Shown: piece by piece, positions 27,353 to 37,454 of the stretch
Layout of the letters: the number at the start of each line of letters is the position of its first letter
Numbering within the stretch: position 1 is the first letter of the stretch
Program-made: the position numbers and the translations under genes
Notes under the pieces: generated by a model
Told to the model about the DNA's origin: nothing
The model's input: only the letters and a program-made list of their open reading frames with translations
Database searches by the model: none
Assembly (NCBI RefSeq): GCF_029255285.1
Contig: NZ_JAPUVI010000104.1
Span: 1 to 64,000 of the forward strand
Source: Accumulibacter sp.
GTDB lineage: Bacteria; Pseudomonadota; Gammaproteobacteria; Burkholderiales; Rhodocyclaceae
Direction of reading: 5' to 3'
DNA: 64,000 nucleotides

Positions 27353-29362
27353 TCAGGCGAAGTCTCCGAGGTCGCGAGCGAAGACGATCAGGCTGTTCGC
27401 CGGCAGGGTGATCGCGGCCGACGCCGGCAGCCCATCCCAGGCGGGTCCGTCCGCCATGACTCCACCGTAATTCCCTTGCACGTTGGGATTGAAATAGTTG
27501 TCGTAGACGTCGCTGTTGAAAACTTCGTGCCAATGTCCGCCGCCGGGAAAGCCGATGCGGTAGCTGCGATGGTAGAAGGTGTTTTCGTTCAAGCTGGCGA
27601 CCACGACGACGTCGCGGCCGATTCCCGGTACCCAGCGCTGGAAGGCGATGACGCGTTGGTCATTGTGGACGTGAAAGACATGGAGTCCGTCGGCACGCAG
27701 CGCCGGATGCTTGCGACGCAGCCAGATCAGTTCGCGGGTGAAACGGTGGTGGTCGGACATGGCCTTGTCGCGTCCCTCGAGACCGTCCCACCAGATCAGC
27801 AGCTCCGGGCGTTTCGGGTAGTCCGTCCAGTACTTGTCCTCGAGAAATTCCTGCCCCATGAACAGCATGGGCACGCCAGGTGCGGTCAGCAATAGTCCGG
27901 TGGCGACCTTCGCCCGGCTGCGTGCATACCAGGAGCGCGAATTGCCGGGGTCGGCCAGCGCGGCGATTCGCGGCTGCCGATCCTGGCCGGTGTGATTGTA
28001 GTCGACGAGGTCATGGTTCTCGATGCACTGGAAAACCGACCAACGTCCAGGATCCTTGTAAGTCAGGTATAGGGCGTCGCGAACTTGGTCGAGGTTTACG
28101 CGCGCCGCGCGACCGCCGGTCGTCTCGGCGATCGCTGAGCGCAGCTTGTCGCGCAGCGCATCGCTATAGCCGAGGTCGAAGCCCATCCCGTAGGGTGGAG
28201 CGGCGACGCCTTTCCAGCGCTCGGCGCCCCAATACTCGGCAATCTGAACCGCTCGCGGCTTCACGTAACGGACCGTGCTCGTCAGATCCTGCGCGAAGAA
28301 CCAGCCGCCGTGCTCGTCGATCACGGTTACCTGGTCGTAGCGCAACCCATCGACGTGGTACTCCTCGCACCACATCTTCGCATTGTCGATCAGGAATTGC
28401 CGCACGCCGGCCTTGTGAAACGCAAAGACACGGCCGCCGGCGTGATCCTGGTCGGTGAAGTACAGGCTGTCGTTGTCGGTCGTATAAGGCTGCCGATCGT
28501 AGAACCACATGCTCTGGGAATTGAATCCGCCGCCCGCGTGGTTGTAGACCACGTCGGCGATCACGGCGATACCATAGACATGGCAGAGATCGATCAGCAC
28601 CTTGAATTGGTTGCTTTGTCCGGCAAGCTGTGCGTCGGTCAGTGGCGCCATTCCCTTGGCGGCGAACAGGTGGTTGATCCGGTCGAGGTAAGGCTTGCGA
28701 TCGGCTGCGCTGCCGCCGACGCAATAGTCCATTTCGGGGGAAAACAGGTCAGTACCGTTGTAGCCCAGGCTGTTTTCTCCCTGGTACTCCTGAAAAGGCA
28801 GCGGCATGATCGCGTTCACCCCGAGGTCGGCCCAATATTCGATGCGATCGACGAGGTCGAGCGCCTTGCGCACGCGGCCCGGCCGCAGATCCTTGCCGGC
28901 CGAATCCCTGGCGTAGTAGACGCCAATGTGGAACTGATAGACCACCAGCTCGGCGGCCGGCGGGGTGCGGTATTCTGCGTCGTGCCACGGGTAGTCTGCC
29001 GGATCGCGAATGATGCCGTTGCACGGGTACCACGGATCGCCGCGCATTTCCAGTTCGCGTGCGTAGGGATCTCGTTTCAACCCCGCCGACCCGCTGCCGA
29101 CGACGTAGAAGCGGTATAGATCGCCGTCCTTGACGCCGGAGAAGTATCCTGCCCAGTACCCTAATGCATCCTTCACCAGAAGATCGTCGGGGTTCTTCGT
29201 CCAGACTGTCGGTTCGTCGGCGCCAGGATCGTTGCCCGGGTCGTTGAGAACCACATATACCTCGAGCGCGTTGGGGGCCCAGGTGCGGAAGGTTGCGCCC
29301 CCGGCAATCAGGTTCGCGCCGAGAGGTGTGCTGGGGTCAATGTGTTGTTGTGATGCCGGCAT
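27353..29362 (-). CDS. GH13 alpha-amylase family enzyme with N-terminal CBM48-like domain
   Basis: 669 aa. N-terminal sandwich domain (ATFRTWAPNALEVYVVLND) as in branching and trehalohydrolase enzymes, then the GH13 barrel with all four regions: DVVYNHAGGG near residue 270, GLRYDQV with the nucleophile Asp near 340, IAEYWGAE with the acid Glu near 377, and ENHDLVD near 450. The C-terminal beta domain ends NSLIVFARDL. Family members act on alpha-glucans (branching, debranching, trehalohydrolase), probably glycogen turnover here. Start MPASQQHIDP has AGGA before it. Convergent with the oxidoreductase gene across the palindrome. Confidence 0.9.
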   Translation of the reverse strand: MPASQQHIDPSTPLGANLIAGGATFRTWAPNALEVYVVLNDPGNDPGADEPTVWTKNPDDLLVKDALGYWAGYFSGVKDGDLYRFYVVGSGSAGLKRDPYARELEMRGDPWYPCNGIIRDPADYPWHDAEYRTPPAAELVVYQFHIGVYYARDSAGKDLRPGRVRKALDLVDRIEYWADLGVNAIMPLPFQEYQGENSLGYNGTDLFSPEMDYCVGGSAADRKPYLDRINHLFAAKGMAPLTDAQLAGQSNQFKVLIDLCHVYGIAVIADVVYNHAGGGFNSQSMWFYDRQPYTTDNDSLYFTDQDHAGGRVFAFHKAGVRQFLIDNAKMWCEEYHVDGLRYDQVTVIDEHGGWFFAQDLTSTVRYVKPRAVQIAEYWGAERWKGVAAPPYGMGFDLGYSDALRDKLRSAIAETTGGRAARVNLDQVRDALYLTYKDPGRWSVFQCIENHDLVDYNHTGQDRQPRIAALADPGNSRSWYARSRAKVATGLLLTAPGVPMLFMGQEFLEDKYWTDYPKRPELLIWWDGLEGRDKAMSDHHRFTRELIWLRRKHPALRADGLHVFHVHNDQRVIAFQRWVPGIGRDVVVVASLNENTFYHRSYRIGFPGGGHWHEVFNSDVYDNYFNPNVQGNYGGVMADGPAWDGLPASAAITLPANSLIVFARDLGDFA

Positions 29363-29611
29363 ATTCAGGATTCCTTTCTCATTCGCGGCAATGGGAGCGC
29401 GGGTCGTGGCAACGGGAAGCAACTGACCACCATTTTCCGGGCAAATCGCCTGCCGGAAGTTGCGAATCCAATTGAAATGTTTTATTGGGCCGAAGCCGCG
29501 ACGGATTGGGCATAGAGAACCCTCAGTTATAACTAAATAAGAACAAAATCCTTCGTTGCCGTGCATTTTGTTTCTAAACTTCGTTGGACAAATCGACCAG
29601 ACGGAGTTGTC

Positions 29612-30622
29612 ATGAAGTACAAGTGTTTTCTTGCCGGCCTGCTGGCCGGTGGCGTCGTTTTTTTCGGCAGCGCGGTGGCTGCCGACAGTACCATTCTCAA
29701 CGTTTCCTACGACCCGACGCGCGAGTTGTATCAGGAATTCAACTCCGCATTCGCCAAGCATTGGCGAATGAAGACTGGTGACGCCATCCGGGTAAACGCT
29801 TCGCACGGCGGTTCCGGAAAGCAGGCGCGTTCCGTGATCGACGGCCTCGACGCCGACGTGGTGACGCTGGCGTTGGCCTACGATATCGATGCACTGGCTG
29901 ATCGTGGAATCGTTCCGCTCGACTGGCAGAAGAGGCTACCGAACAACTCGGCACCCTACACGTCGACCATCGTCTTCCTGGTCAGGAAAGGCAATCCCAA
30001 AGGCATCCGGGACTGGGGCGACCTGGTGAAGGGCGACGTCGCGATCGTTACTCCCAATCCCAAGACTTCCGGCGGTGCCCGCTGGAACTACCTGGCTGCC
30101 TGGGCGTACGCGCTGAAGCAACCGGCGGGCAACGAAGCCAAAGCGCGTGAGTTTGTCGGGCAACTGTATCGCAATGTGAAAGTCCTCGACGCTGGCGCGC
30201 GCGGATCAACCACCACCTTTGTCGAGCGCGGGATAGGTGACGTCCTGATTACCTGGGAGAACGAAGCCCATCTGGCAGTCAAGGAACTGGGGCGCGACAA
30301 GTTCGAGATCGTTACTCCGTCGCTGTCGATGCTCGCCGAGCCAGCGGTGTCCGTCGTCGACAAGGTGGTCGACAAGCGCGCGACACGCAAGGTGGCACTG
30401 TCCTATCTGGAATACCTCTATTCCCCGGAAGGACAGGAGATTGCTGCCCGGCACTACTACCGACCACGTGATGCCAAAGTCGCTGCCAAGTACGCCAAGC
30501 AGTTCGGCATGGTGAAGCTGCTGACCATCGACGACACCTTCGGTGGCTGGCGCAACGCCCAGAAGATTCACTTTTCTGATGGCGGTATCTTCGATCAGAT
30601 TTACGTCGCCGGCAAACGCTGA
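29612..30622 (+). CDS. Periplasmic sulfate-binding protein
   Basis: 336 aa. Signal peptide [25 protein letters not shown]; then family marks of Sbp/Cys[32 protein letters not shown] (sulfate-binding loop), [33 protein letters not shown], and [10 protein letters not shown]. Delivers sulfate or thiosulfate to a CysTWA permease, which is not adjacent. The start ATG fits the signal peptide. Divergent from the GH13 gene over 249 bases. Confidence 0.93.
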   Translation: MKYKCFLAGLLAGGVVFFGSAVAADSTILNVSYDPTRELYQEFNSAFAKHWRMKTGDAIRVNASHGGSGKQARSVIDGLDADVVTLALAYDIDALADRGIVPLDWQKRLPNNSAPYTSTIVFLVRKGNPKGIRDWGDLVKGDVAIVTPNPKTSGGARWNYLAAWAYALKQPAGNEAKAREFVGQLYRNVKVLDAGARGSTTTFVERGIGDVLITWENEAHLAVKELGRDKFEIVTPSLSMLAEPAVSVVDKVVDKRATRKVALSYLEYLYSPEGQEIAARHYYRPRDAKVAAKYAKQFGMVKLLTIDDTFGGWRNAQKIHFSDGGIFDQIYVAGKR

Positions 30623-30967
30623 GAATAGGTGCGTTATTACGGTCGCCGGCACTCGCGGTAAAGGACTCACAATTCCGCTCTATCGGCGACAGCGCGCAGG
30701 GTCCGTTACAGGGTCCGGGGCCTGAGCCGGACGATCAACCAGCTGTAGACGATCCAAACCCGCTCGATGGTAGCCAGACCGGAAGCCCGGGTGAGCCGGG
30801 ATCTGACGCCGCCGCAATCGTCTAGGGGAAGACGAGACTCTTGCTGCCGCCTCGTTACTCGGGCGTAGCACGCGCGGGAGTAAGTTACCGGTAACCCGCC
30901 GAAGGCTTAAGGCGGCCCTAAGATTCGGCGTGCTAAGATAGGCTAAATTGCTGAGGCTTGGCTGCCG
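30623..30967. other. Gap between sulfate-binding and PbgA-like genes
   Basis: No gene seen. It contains a 12-base palindrome GTTACCGGTAAC (30884-30895), a candidate operator 72 bases before the ATG of the next gene. GGGTCCG direct repeats around 30700-30720 are short and unexplained. Confidence 0.4.
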
Positions 30968-32857
30968 ATGACCAAACTACCGCCGCGCGACACTATCGAC
31001 CGTTTTTTCCTGCTCACCGGACTGTGGGTGGCGCTGCATGTCAGCGCCTTCACGACGGCCAAAGCTTACAGCACGCCGGCTGTCGCGCTGTGGACGCTGG
31101 CGACGACGGTCAGCTATACCTTCATATACCTGCTGCCAGCTCTGATCCCGAGCTATCTTTGCTACTGGTTTCTGCAACGGCGATCGGTCACCCGCGTCGG
31201 ACCGGTGGCGTTAGCCTGCCTGCTGATCGGCTCGAGCGGAGCGATTCAGGTGCTCCTGTTTGCCGACCGCACGATCTACGGCATGTACGGCTTCCATATC
31301 AACGGCTTCGTCGTCGATCTCGTGCTGTCGCCCGGTGGAATCGCGTCGCTGGGCGCCAGTCGGAGTACCGAGTTGACCGCGACGCTCATCGTAGCCGCGC
31401 TGCTCGTGTTGCAGGCGGCAACCTATTTCTGGGCGAACTATCGCGCGCCGGCACCCGGTCAGCGACGTTTCTTGCCGCGCGCACGTTGGCTATTGCTCGC
31501 TGTACTGGCCTTCACGATAGGTGAGCGTCTGGCCTACGGATACAGTGCCGCGGTCAGCTACCAACCGATTTTGTTCGCCAGCGAGCGCTACCCGTTCTAC
31601 CTTCCGACGACTTTTCGCCGCTTGCTGGCGCGCCTGGGAATCAACACCGCGAACGAGGCCACGGAGGGCGTCCACATCAAGCAGAGTGGACTGAGCTACC
31701 CGCTCGAGGCCTTGCGCGTCGAAGCCCCGGCGCGCCCGCTCAACATTGTCTGGTTGGTGGCGGAATCTTTGCGCTTCGACCTGCTGGACCCCGCCATCAT
31801 GCCGAAGTTGTGGGAGTTTTCCGGCCAGGCAATACGTCTCGAACGGCACTACAGCGGTGGTAATGCTACTCAGATGGGTATTTTTTCGATGTTTTATGGC
31901 CTTTACGGCAACTATTGGTTTCCGATGATCAAGGCTGGCCGGTCGCCGTTGCTGATGGATGTGCTGCAGCAGCAGAACTACCAATTCAGCCTGCACACCA
32001 GTGCGGCATTCACCTATCCGCAGTTCGACAAGACGGTCTTCGTGAGGATGGATCCGGCCGACCTCCATCCGCTGTCTACGGGCCCCGATCCGTGGGAGCG
32101 CGATCGGCAGAATGTCGACCGCATTCTCGGTTTCATCGATGGTCGTGATCCGGCGAGGCCGTTCATGACCTACATGTTCTTCGAGGGAACCCACGCCAAC
32201 TATACTTTTCCCGCCGACAGCGTGATCGCCCGCCCGTATCTCGAGGACTTCAACTACCTGTCGGCCGATTTCGCCGGACAGATGACGCTGATCAAAAATC
32301 GCTATCTGAACGCCGCCCACCATGTCGATCGGCAGATCGGCCGCGTCATCGCGCATTTGCGCGCCAAAGGTCTGCTCGACAGCACGATCGTCATTGTTCT
32401 CGGCGACCACGGCGAGGAGTTCATGGAGCGCAGCAGCCGCTGGGGACATGCGGCGGAATTCAATCGCTATCAGACGAGCACGCCGGCAGTGCTATGGGTT
32501 CCGGGTCAGGCGGCGCGCGTTGTCGGCGGCATCACCAGTCATCTTGACATTCCGGCGACACTGATGCCGCTGCTCGGCGTACGTAATCCGGCAGGCGACT
32601 ATTCGCAGGGCCAGGATTTGCTTAGTCAGAGTTTTCACCGCGAGTACGCCGTCGCCGCCGACTGGCATCGAATCGCCTACATCGGCGACAAGTTCAAGAT
32701 CGCCTTTCCGATCAATGCGACCGGCGTCGTCCGCCAGGAGGTGCTCGATGACGATGATCGACCAGTGAGCGAAGCCGATCGAGCCAAGGAAGAGATTCGT
32801 CCGGCGATGGTCGAGATGATGAATAACCTGGTCCGCTTCAGTCGTCCAAAGAGCTAG
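30968..32857 (+). CDS. PbgA/YejM-like inner-membrane sulfatase-fold protein
   Basis: 629 aa. Five hydrophobic segments in the first about 210 residues (FFLLTGLWVALHVSAF, TFIYLLPALIPSYLCYW, PVALACLLIGSSG, TLIVAALLVLQAATYF, WLLLAVLAFTIG), then a periplasmic alkaline-phosphatase/sulfatase fold: NIVWLVAESLRFDLL, GGNATQMGIFSMFYG (Thr near residue 300), and VLGDHGEEFM near 480. This layout is that of PbgA/YejM/LapC, which regulates LPS synthesis and carries a DUF3413 N-part, or of lipid phosphoethanolamine-type enzymes. The Thr and DHGEE are present, so an enzyme activity is not excluded. Confidence 0.82.
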   Translation: MTKLPPRDTIDRFFLLTGLWVALHVSAFTTAKAYSTPAVALWTLATTVSYTFIYLLPALIPSYLCYWFLQRRSVTRVGPVALACLLIGSSGAIQVLLFADRTIYGMYGFHINGFVVDLVLSPGGIASLGASRSTELTATLIVAALLVLQAATYFWANYRAPAPGQRRFLPRARWLLLAVLAFTIGERLAYGYSAAVSYQPILFASERYPFYLPTTFRRLLARLGINTANEATEGVHIKQSGLSYPLEALRVEAPARPLNIVWLVAESLRFDLLDPAIMPKLWEFSGQAIRLERHYSGGNATQMGIFSMFYGLYGNYWFPMIKAGRSPLLMDVLQQQNYQFSLHTSAAFTYPQFDKTVFVRMDPADLHPLSTGPDPWERDRQNVDRILGFIDGRDPARPFMTYMFFEGTHANYTFPADSVIARPYLEDFNYLSADFAGQMTLIKNRYLNAAHHVDRQIGRVIAHLRAKGLLDSTIVIVLGDHGEEFMERSSRWGHAAEFNRYQTSTPAVLWVPGQAARVVGGITSHLDIPATLMPLLGVRNPAGDYSQGQDLLSQSFHREYAVAADWHRIAYIGDKFKIAFPINATGVVRQEVLDDDDRPVSEADRAKEEIRPAMVEMMNNLVRFSRPKS

Positions 32858-32891
32858 CGCTGGGAGCGGTTCAGTTGAGGCGGCTTGTAAG

Positions 32892-33608
32892 CTATCGGCT
32901 ACCCTGACTGCCAGCCTGGCCGAGCCGCTGCTCGATCCTGGCCAGGGGAACGGCTCCTGGAATTCTCTCGCCATCGGCGAAGAAGAGCGTCGGCGTGCCG
33001 TTGATGGCCAACTTCCGCCCGGTTTCGAGTGTTGTCCTGATCGCCGAGGTGTCGCAGTCCCCCTTGCCGACGGGCGCCTTGCCATCGACCATCCAGTCGG
33101 TCCAGGCCTTGGCGCGGTCGGCGGAACACCAGATCTGATTGGATTTTTCCAGGGAGTCCGGCGAGAGGATGGGATAGAGGAAGGTGTAAATGGTCACGTT
33201 GTCAAGCTTGGCCATTTCCCTGGCCATCTTCTTGCAATAACCGCAGTTCGGGTCCTCGAAGCTCGCAAAGACACGCTTTCCGTCGCCGCGTACCTGCTTG
33301 ACGGCGAGATTGAAAGGCAATTCCGAAAACTTGATCGCGGTGAGCTTCTGCATTCTTTCATTCGTCACATTCTTCATCGTCTTGCCGTCGACCAGCGGCC
33401 CGAAAAGCAGCGCCGACACCTTCTCGTCGGTGTAGACGACTTGGCCGTCGACATAGACTTCGTAGAGACCGAGATAGGGGGTCTTGACGACACTGGTGAC
33501 CGGATTGCCCAACTTGGTTTCGACGGTTTTCTTGACGGACGCTTCGTCTGCCAGAGTGGGTAGGCTGAGAACGGTAGCCAGCGTGAGCGGTATGAGTTTC
33601 ATGAACAT
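32892..33608 (-). CDS. dsbC: Thiol:disulfide interchange protein DsbC
   Basis: 238 aa periplasmic disulfide isomerase. Signal peptide (MFMKLIPLTLATVLSLPTLA), N-terminal dimerisation domain, thioredoxin domain with the FEDPNCGYCKKM active site, a second cysteine pair (WCSAD ... GDCD), and the cis-Pro loop NGTPTLFFADG. I start at ATG 33608 because CGGAG lies seven bases upstream; ATG 33602 is the other choice. Convergent with the PbgA-like gene. Confidence 0.92.
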   Translation of the reverse strand: MFMKLIPLTLATVLSLPTLADEASVKKTVETKLGNPVTSVVKTPYLGLYEVYVDGQVVYTDEKVSALLFGPLVDGKTMKNVTNERMQKLTAIKFSELPFNLAVKQVRGDGKRVFASFEDPNCGYCKKMAREMAKLDNVTIYTFLYPILSPDSLEKSNQIWCSADRAKAWTDWMVDGKAPVGKGDCDTSAIRTTLETGRKLAINGTPTLFFADGERIPGAVPLARIEQRLGQAGSQGSR

Positions 33609-33754
33609 CAGGTATCTCCGGGTGAATTCCAAAGCGGCACCTGCGACTGGCGAGCACCCTCTCGCGCGCCGGGGCAGGAAGGTCGGGAAGAGTGAAGGGC
33701 GAGGCGGTCTGCACTGATAGCGTCTAACAAGCGTTACCGTTGGCTGGACAAGGT

Positions 33755-34924
33755 TCAGTGTGGGTTGATGGCGTAGCGCACAAGCAGGTTCTTTATGACC
33801 GGCAAAGCGTTCGTCAGGTTCATTCCAAAATTGCGCAGCGGCTTTAGTCCCGGCAGGTCGTTAAGAAACAGGTGATGCAACGCGTGTGTAACCCACTGCA
33901 ATAGCAAAGTTTCCTCGCGCCTTTCGCGCTGGTAGCGCGCCAGCAAGCGCGGGTCGCCGATGTCCTGCCAATCGGGGGTCGCCGCCAACAGGCTGGAAAG
34001 AACCCTGGCGTCCTGATAACCAAGGTTGATCCCGTGCCCAGACAGCGGATGTATGCCATGCGCTGCGTCACCGACGAGCGCTAGGCGGGGCGCGACGACC
34101 TGCGGAACACGTAACAAGGACAAGGGAAAAGTGGCGGCGGGGGTAAGCAGCCGCAGTGCTCCGAGTTCGCCCTCGCCAGCCGTGGCGACGCGAAGGCACA
34201 GCTCGTGGTCGGGCATTGCCAGTAAGGCTCGGGCGTTCTCGTCGGCGGTGGACCAGACGATCGAGATGCGGTCGCCGGCCATCGGCAACCAAGCCAGGAC
34301 GCCGTCGGCGCGAAACCATTGGCGAGCAATACCGCGGTGCGGGAGCTGACACTCGAAGTTGGCGACCAGTCCCATTTCGCCGTATGGGCGGTCGACAGCG
34401 GACATGCCGAGTGACTTCCGGATCCAGGAGTCGCGACCGTCCGCGCCGACCAGCAGACGGCCCGTCAACACCTTTCCGTCGGCCAGAGTCAGCACGGCGC
34501 AGTCCGTGTCGATCCGCACGGCAGCTGGCGTCGCCGGAGAAAACGGGGTGAGGTTACCCTGGCGTTTGACGTTCTCCCAAAGTTCGCAGGCCATTTCCGA
34601 CGATTCGACAATCCAGCCGAGTTCGGAAACGCCGGATTGATACGCCGAGAAGTCGAGTTTCGCGCCGCCGTCGCCGCGGATGTGCATCGCCCGGATCGGC
34701 TCGATACGCTCGCTTGCCATGTGCTTCCAGGCGCCGATTTCGTTCAGGAAACGGGCGTTGGCCGGCGATACGGCGTAAACTCTCGCATCCCAGCCCGCCG
34801 GACGGCATGGAATCCGCTGCTCGACCAGAGCTATCCGCAAGCGCGTGTCACGCAACGCGCAGGCGAAGGAGAGACCGGCCAAACCGCCGCCGAGGATCAG
34901 GATGTCGAAACCGTTGCCTGGCAT
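33755..34924 (-). CDS. UbiH/UbiF-family FAD-dependent ubiquinone hydroxylase
   Basis: 389 aa flavoprotein monooxygenase. N-terminal FAD-binding FDILILGGGLAGLSFACAL, middle GADGRDSWIRK (DG motif), and RLALVGDAAHGIHPLSGHGINLGYQDARVL (second FAD motif, ubiquinone subtype). Acts on the ubiquinone ring. Placed 146 bases upstream of dsbC on the same strand. Which ring position it hydroxylates cannot be told from sequence alone. Confidence 0.9.
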   Translation of the reverse strand: MPGNGFDILILGGGLAGLSFACALRDTRLRIALVEQRIPCRPAGWDARVYAVSPANARFLNEIGAWKHMASERIEPIRAMHIRGDGGAKLDFSAYQSGVSELGWIVESSEMACELWENVKRQGNLTPFSPATPAAVRIDTDCAVLTLADGKVLTGRLLVGADGRDSWIRKSLGMSAVDRPYGEMGLVANFECQLPHRGIARQWFRADGVLAWLPMAGDRISIVWSTADENARALLAMPDHELCLRVATAGEGELGALRLLTPAATFPLSLLRVPQVVAPRLALVGDAAHGIHPLSGHGINLGYQDARVLSSLLAATPDWQDIGDPRLLARYQRERREETLLLQWVTHALHHLFLNDLPGLKPLRNFGMNLTNALPVIKNLLVRYAINPH

Positions 34925-35012
34925 GCTATTCGCTTTGTATGTGCCGTGCTCGCGTGGTGGGCTGCGAACGCGGTTTTACTAAACTGCTCGAGGGTGTTAG
35001 AAGGCTAGCCCG

Positions 35013-35357
35013 ATGAATGCCGTTGCCCGGCCCACCAGTCACGCTTACTTTCCCGCCATCGTTTGCGGCGAGCACGATTCGCCAATCGATGCGCTCGTTG
35101 CCTTGTGCGTGCCACGTGCGGAAGCGCTGGACCTCGTCGCCGCGTCGTGGTGGACAGGCGAGGCGAGTTGTCTGACCGCGACGCTGGACGGCGGTCGCAC
35201 GGTGGCCGTCTTGCGTACGTTGGAGGGTCGCTGGGCGGCGTGCCATGCGTTTTTCGGCGATCTCAGTACGACTCCAGAAGGGGCGGCGCAACGTTTAAAG
35301 AAGCGGCTCAAACCTTGGCGCCGGGGTTACGTCGCCTGCCTGCCGCGGCGCGGCTAG
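35013..35357 (+). CDS. Hypothetical protein, 114 aa
   Basis: Not recognised. Starts MNAVARPTSHAYFPAIVCGE, GAAGG about seven bases before. Middle reads as alternating strands (EASCLTATLDGGRTVAVLRTLEGRWAA) and ends in a basic tail (RLKKRLKPWRRG). No signal peptide or membrane segment. Divergent from the ubiquinone hydroxylase gene by 88 bases. Codon use looks like its neighbours. Confidence 0.6.
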   Translation: MNAVARPTSHAYFPAIVCGEHDSPIDALVALCVPRAEALDLVAASWWTGEASCLTATLDGGRTVAVLRTLEGRWAACHAFFGDLSTTPEGAAQRLKKRLKPWRRGYVACLPRRG

Positions 35358-35489
35358 GCACGACAGGCCGACGGCCGGCGAGCTTGGCGCGACAGGTGGC
35401 CACGAAGCCCACCCGGCCCCGCGCCAGAAAACGGTCGTCGGCCATGTCTGGCGCCGGGCGGCTACCGTACGCAGCAAGCGGCGCGGCGG

Positions 35490-35807
35490 CTAGGCCGGGC
35501 TGGCCTTGAGGCATTCGCTCATGAACTTCTTGCGTTCGTCGCCCTTGAGTTGCTTTGTCGCGGCCTCACCATTACAGGCTTTCATTTTTTCCTGCTGCGT
35601 CGCTTTCGCCGGCTTGGCGCCGAGGCAGCCACTCATGAACTGCTTGCGCTCATCACCTTTCAGAGACTTCTCTGCGGCCTCGGCGTTACACGACTTCATT
35701 GTCTCCTGCTGGGCCTTCTGGGCCTCCGAAGGTTCCTTCTTTTCCGTGGCGGCGAGGGCTCCGGTGGTCGTCAACGCGAGGGCAAAAAGCACGATCATCG
35801 ATTTCAT
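35490..35807 (-). CDS. PsiF-repeat secreted protein
   Basis: 105 aa. Signal peptide MKSMIVLFALALTTTGALA, then two PsiF repeats: MKSCNAEAAEKSLKGDERKQFMSGCL and MKACNGEAATKQLKGDERKKFMSECL (first and last residues of each shown in part below: each has C-x-x-E ... LKGDER ... FM-x-x-C). The two cysteines of each repeat likely pair. The family is periplasmic; PsiF in E. coli is phosphate-starvation induced, function unknown. Confidence 0.85.
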   Translation of the reverse strand: MKSMIVLFALALTTTGALAATEKKEPSEAQKAQQETMKSCNAEAAEKSLKGDERKQFMSGCLGAKPAKATQQEKMKACNGEAATKQLKGDERKKFMSECLKASPA

Positions 35808-35967
35808 AGAGAGGCTGTCCGTAGATGTGAAAGTCGCGCTAGCGACCAAGTACGCCCTTCACCCGGCTGCGGGCTGAGGAGTGAAAAAACTGGTCACGCT
35901 TCCCCGCCATCGGCGGGCGGCATCGCGAAAGTTGATAAACTGGCAAAGGTGTGCGTTCCGGCCATCG

Positions 35968-36912
35968 TCAAAGTTCTTCGTCAAGCAATGCCTGTTGTTG
36001 GCGATTGATGAAATCGCCCATGCTGTCGATGCCGCGTAACTGCAGGATGCTGTTCCGCACGGCCGCTTCAAGCAAGACCGCGATGTTGCGTCCGGCAGCG
36101 ACCGGTATCACCACTTTGCGCACGGGAACACCAAGGATTTCCTGGGCTTGGGCGTCGAGCGGAAGGCGAGGGCCGTCGGTGCTACTGAAGGGTCTTTGCA
36201 GGTGGACGATGAGCTTGAGCTTCATCTTCCGGCGTGAAGCGGTTTCACCGAAAATGGTGCGAATGTTGAGCAGACCCAGCCCCCGCACCTCGAGGTAGTC
36301 GCGCAACATGCTGGGACACTGCCCTTCGATAGTCGTCGGGGCGATGCACGCGAGTTCAACTACATCGTCGGCGACCAGGCCGTGGCCACGGGTGATGAGT
36401 TCGAGCGCCAGTTCGCTCTTGCCGACGCCTGAGTCGCCGGTGATAAGGACGCCCATTCCGAAAACGTCCATCAACACTCCGTGGACCGATGTGGAACTGG
36501 CCAGCCGGCGCGAGAGATAGATGCGCAGCAGTTCGATCACCGCCGAGCAGGGCTTCGGACTGGCGAACAACGGCGTCTGCGTCGACTCGCAGGCTTCACG
36601 AATTGCCGGCAGCGCGTCGAGGCCGTCGGCCAGAATCAGTGCCGGCGGCCGAGCGGCCATCAGTTCCCTGACTTGGTTGCGCAAGCGGTCCATCGACACA
36701 CGATCGGCCCAGGCATGCTCCGCCCGGCCGATTACTTGCAGCCGTTCGGGGTGAATCAGGTTGAGGTGGCCGACGACGTCGGCGCCGTAGTTTCCCTGGC
36801 CCTTGAGTTCGATCTGTCGGTCGACACCAACCGAAACCAGCCATGAGAGCTTCAGCTTCTCCCGGTGGTCCTCGTAGAGCTGTACGACGCTGAATTGACG
36901 CCGAACACTCAT
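35968..36912 (-). CDS. hprK: HPr kinase/phosphorylase
   Basis: 314 aa. N-terminal Hpr-kinase domain to about 130, then the C-terminal P-loop kinase: GDSGVGKSELALELI, GHGLVADDVVEL and the HprK signature EVRGLGLLNIRTIFGE. It phosphorylates and dephosphorylates a Ser on HPr. Paired with ptsN (5-base gap) in the rpoN block; typical of the incomplete PTS that betaproteobacteria use for regulation rather than sugar uptake. Confidence 0.95.
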   Translation of the reverse strand: MSVRRQFSVVQLYEDHREKLKLSWLVSVGVDRQIELKGQGNYGADVVGHLNLIHPERLQVIGRAEHAWADRVSMDRLRNQVRELMAARPPALILADGLDALPAIREACESTQTPLFASPKPCSAVIELLRIYLSRRLASSTSVHGVLMDVFGMGVLITGDSGVGKSELALELITRGHGLVADDVVELACIAPTTIEGQCPSMLRDYLEVRGLGLLNIRTIFGETASRRKMKLKLIVHLQRPFSSTDGPRLPLDAQAQEILGVPVRKVVIPVAAGRNIAVLLEAAVRNSILQLRGIDSMGDFINRQQQALLDEEL

Positions 36913-36917
36913 GGTTT

Positions 36918-37364
36918 TCAGTCGGCGAACAGTTGTCGGACGGAGCGTGCGTCAGCCGCTTTGGCCAAGGCTTCGCGACAGCTACGGTCGGAAAAGTGCT
37001 GCGCCAGCTCCGAGAGAATTTGCAGATGCTGCTCGGTTGCCACTTCGGGGACCAGCAGGACGAAGAGCAGCGTCACCGGCTTGCCGTCCGGCGAATCGAA
37101 AGGCACCGGTGAGGCCAGTCGCAGGAAAGCGCCTGTGGCATCCTTCAAACCCTTGATCCGGCCATGTGGAATAGCCACTCCTTGGCCCAGTCCGGTCGAT
37201 CCGAGCTTCTCGCGCGCGAAGAGGCTGTCGAAGACCGTGCTGCGGGCAATTCCAAGGTAGTTTTCAAAGAGTAGCCCCACATGCTCGAAGACGCGCTTTT
37301 TGCTGCTCGCATCCAAGTCAAGAATGATGTTCTCGAGGGGCAGTAGTTGGGTGATCTGGCTCAT
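36918..37364 (-). CDS. ptsN: PTS IIA-like nitrogen-regulatory protein
   Basis: 148 aa EIIA-Ntr. The phospho-acceptor His lies in LGQGVAIPHGRIKGL; the surrounding ENIILDLDASSKKRVFEHVG and VATEQHLQILSELAQHFSD are typical. Receives phosphate from NPr/HPr and couples carbon, nitrogen and potassium control. Start at MSQITQLLPL. Between hpf and hprK in the conserved rpoN operon. Confidence 0.95.
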   Translation of the reverse strand: MSQITQLLPLENIILDLDASSKKRVFEHVGLLFENYLGIARSTVFDSLFAREKLGSTGLGQGVAIPHGRIKGLKDATGAFLRLASPVPFDSPDGKPVTLLFVLLVPEVATEQHLQILSELAQHFSDRSCREALAKAADARSVRQLFAD

Positions 37365-37454
37365 GCGACAATAACCCGAAAAGGCGGACGTGGATTGAAT
37401 GAAACAGCGCACGCAAGCGAAGACCGTGCCGGCGTGCGCTGGCGCGCAGTTCCT

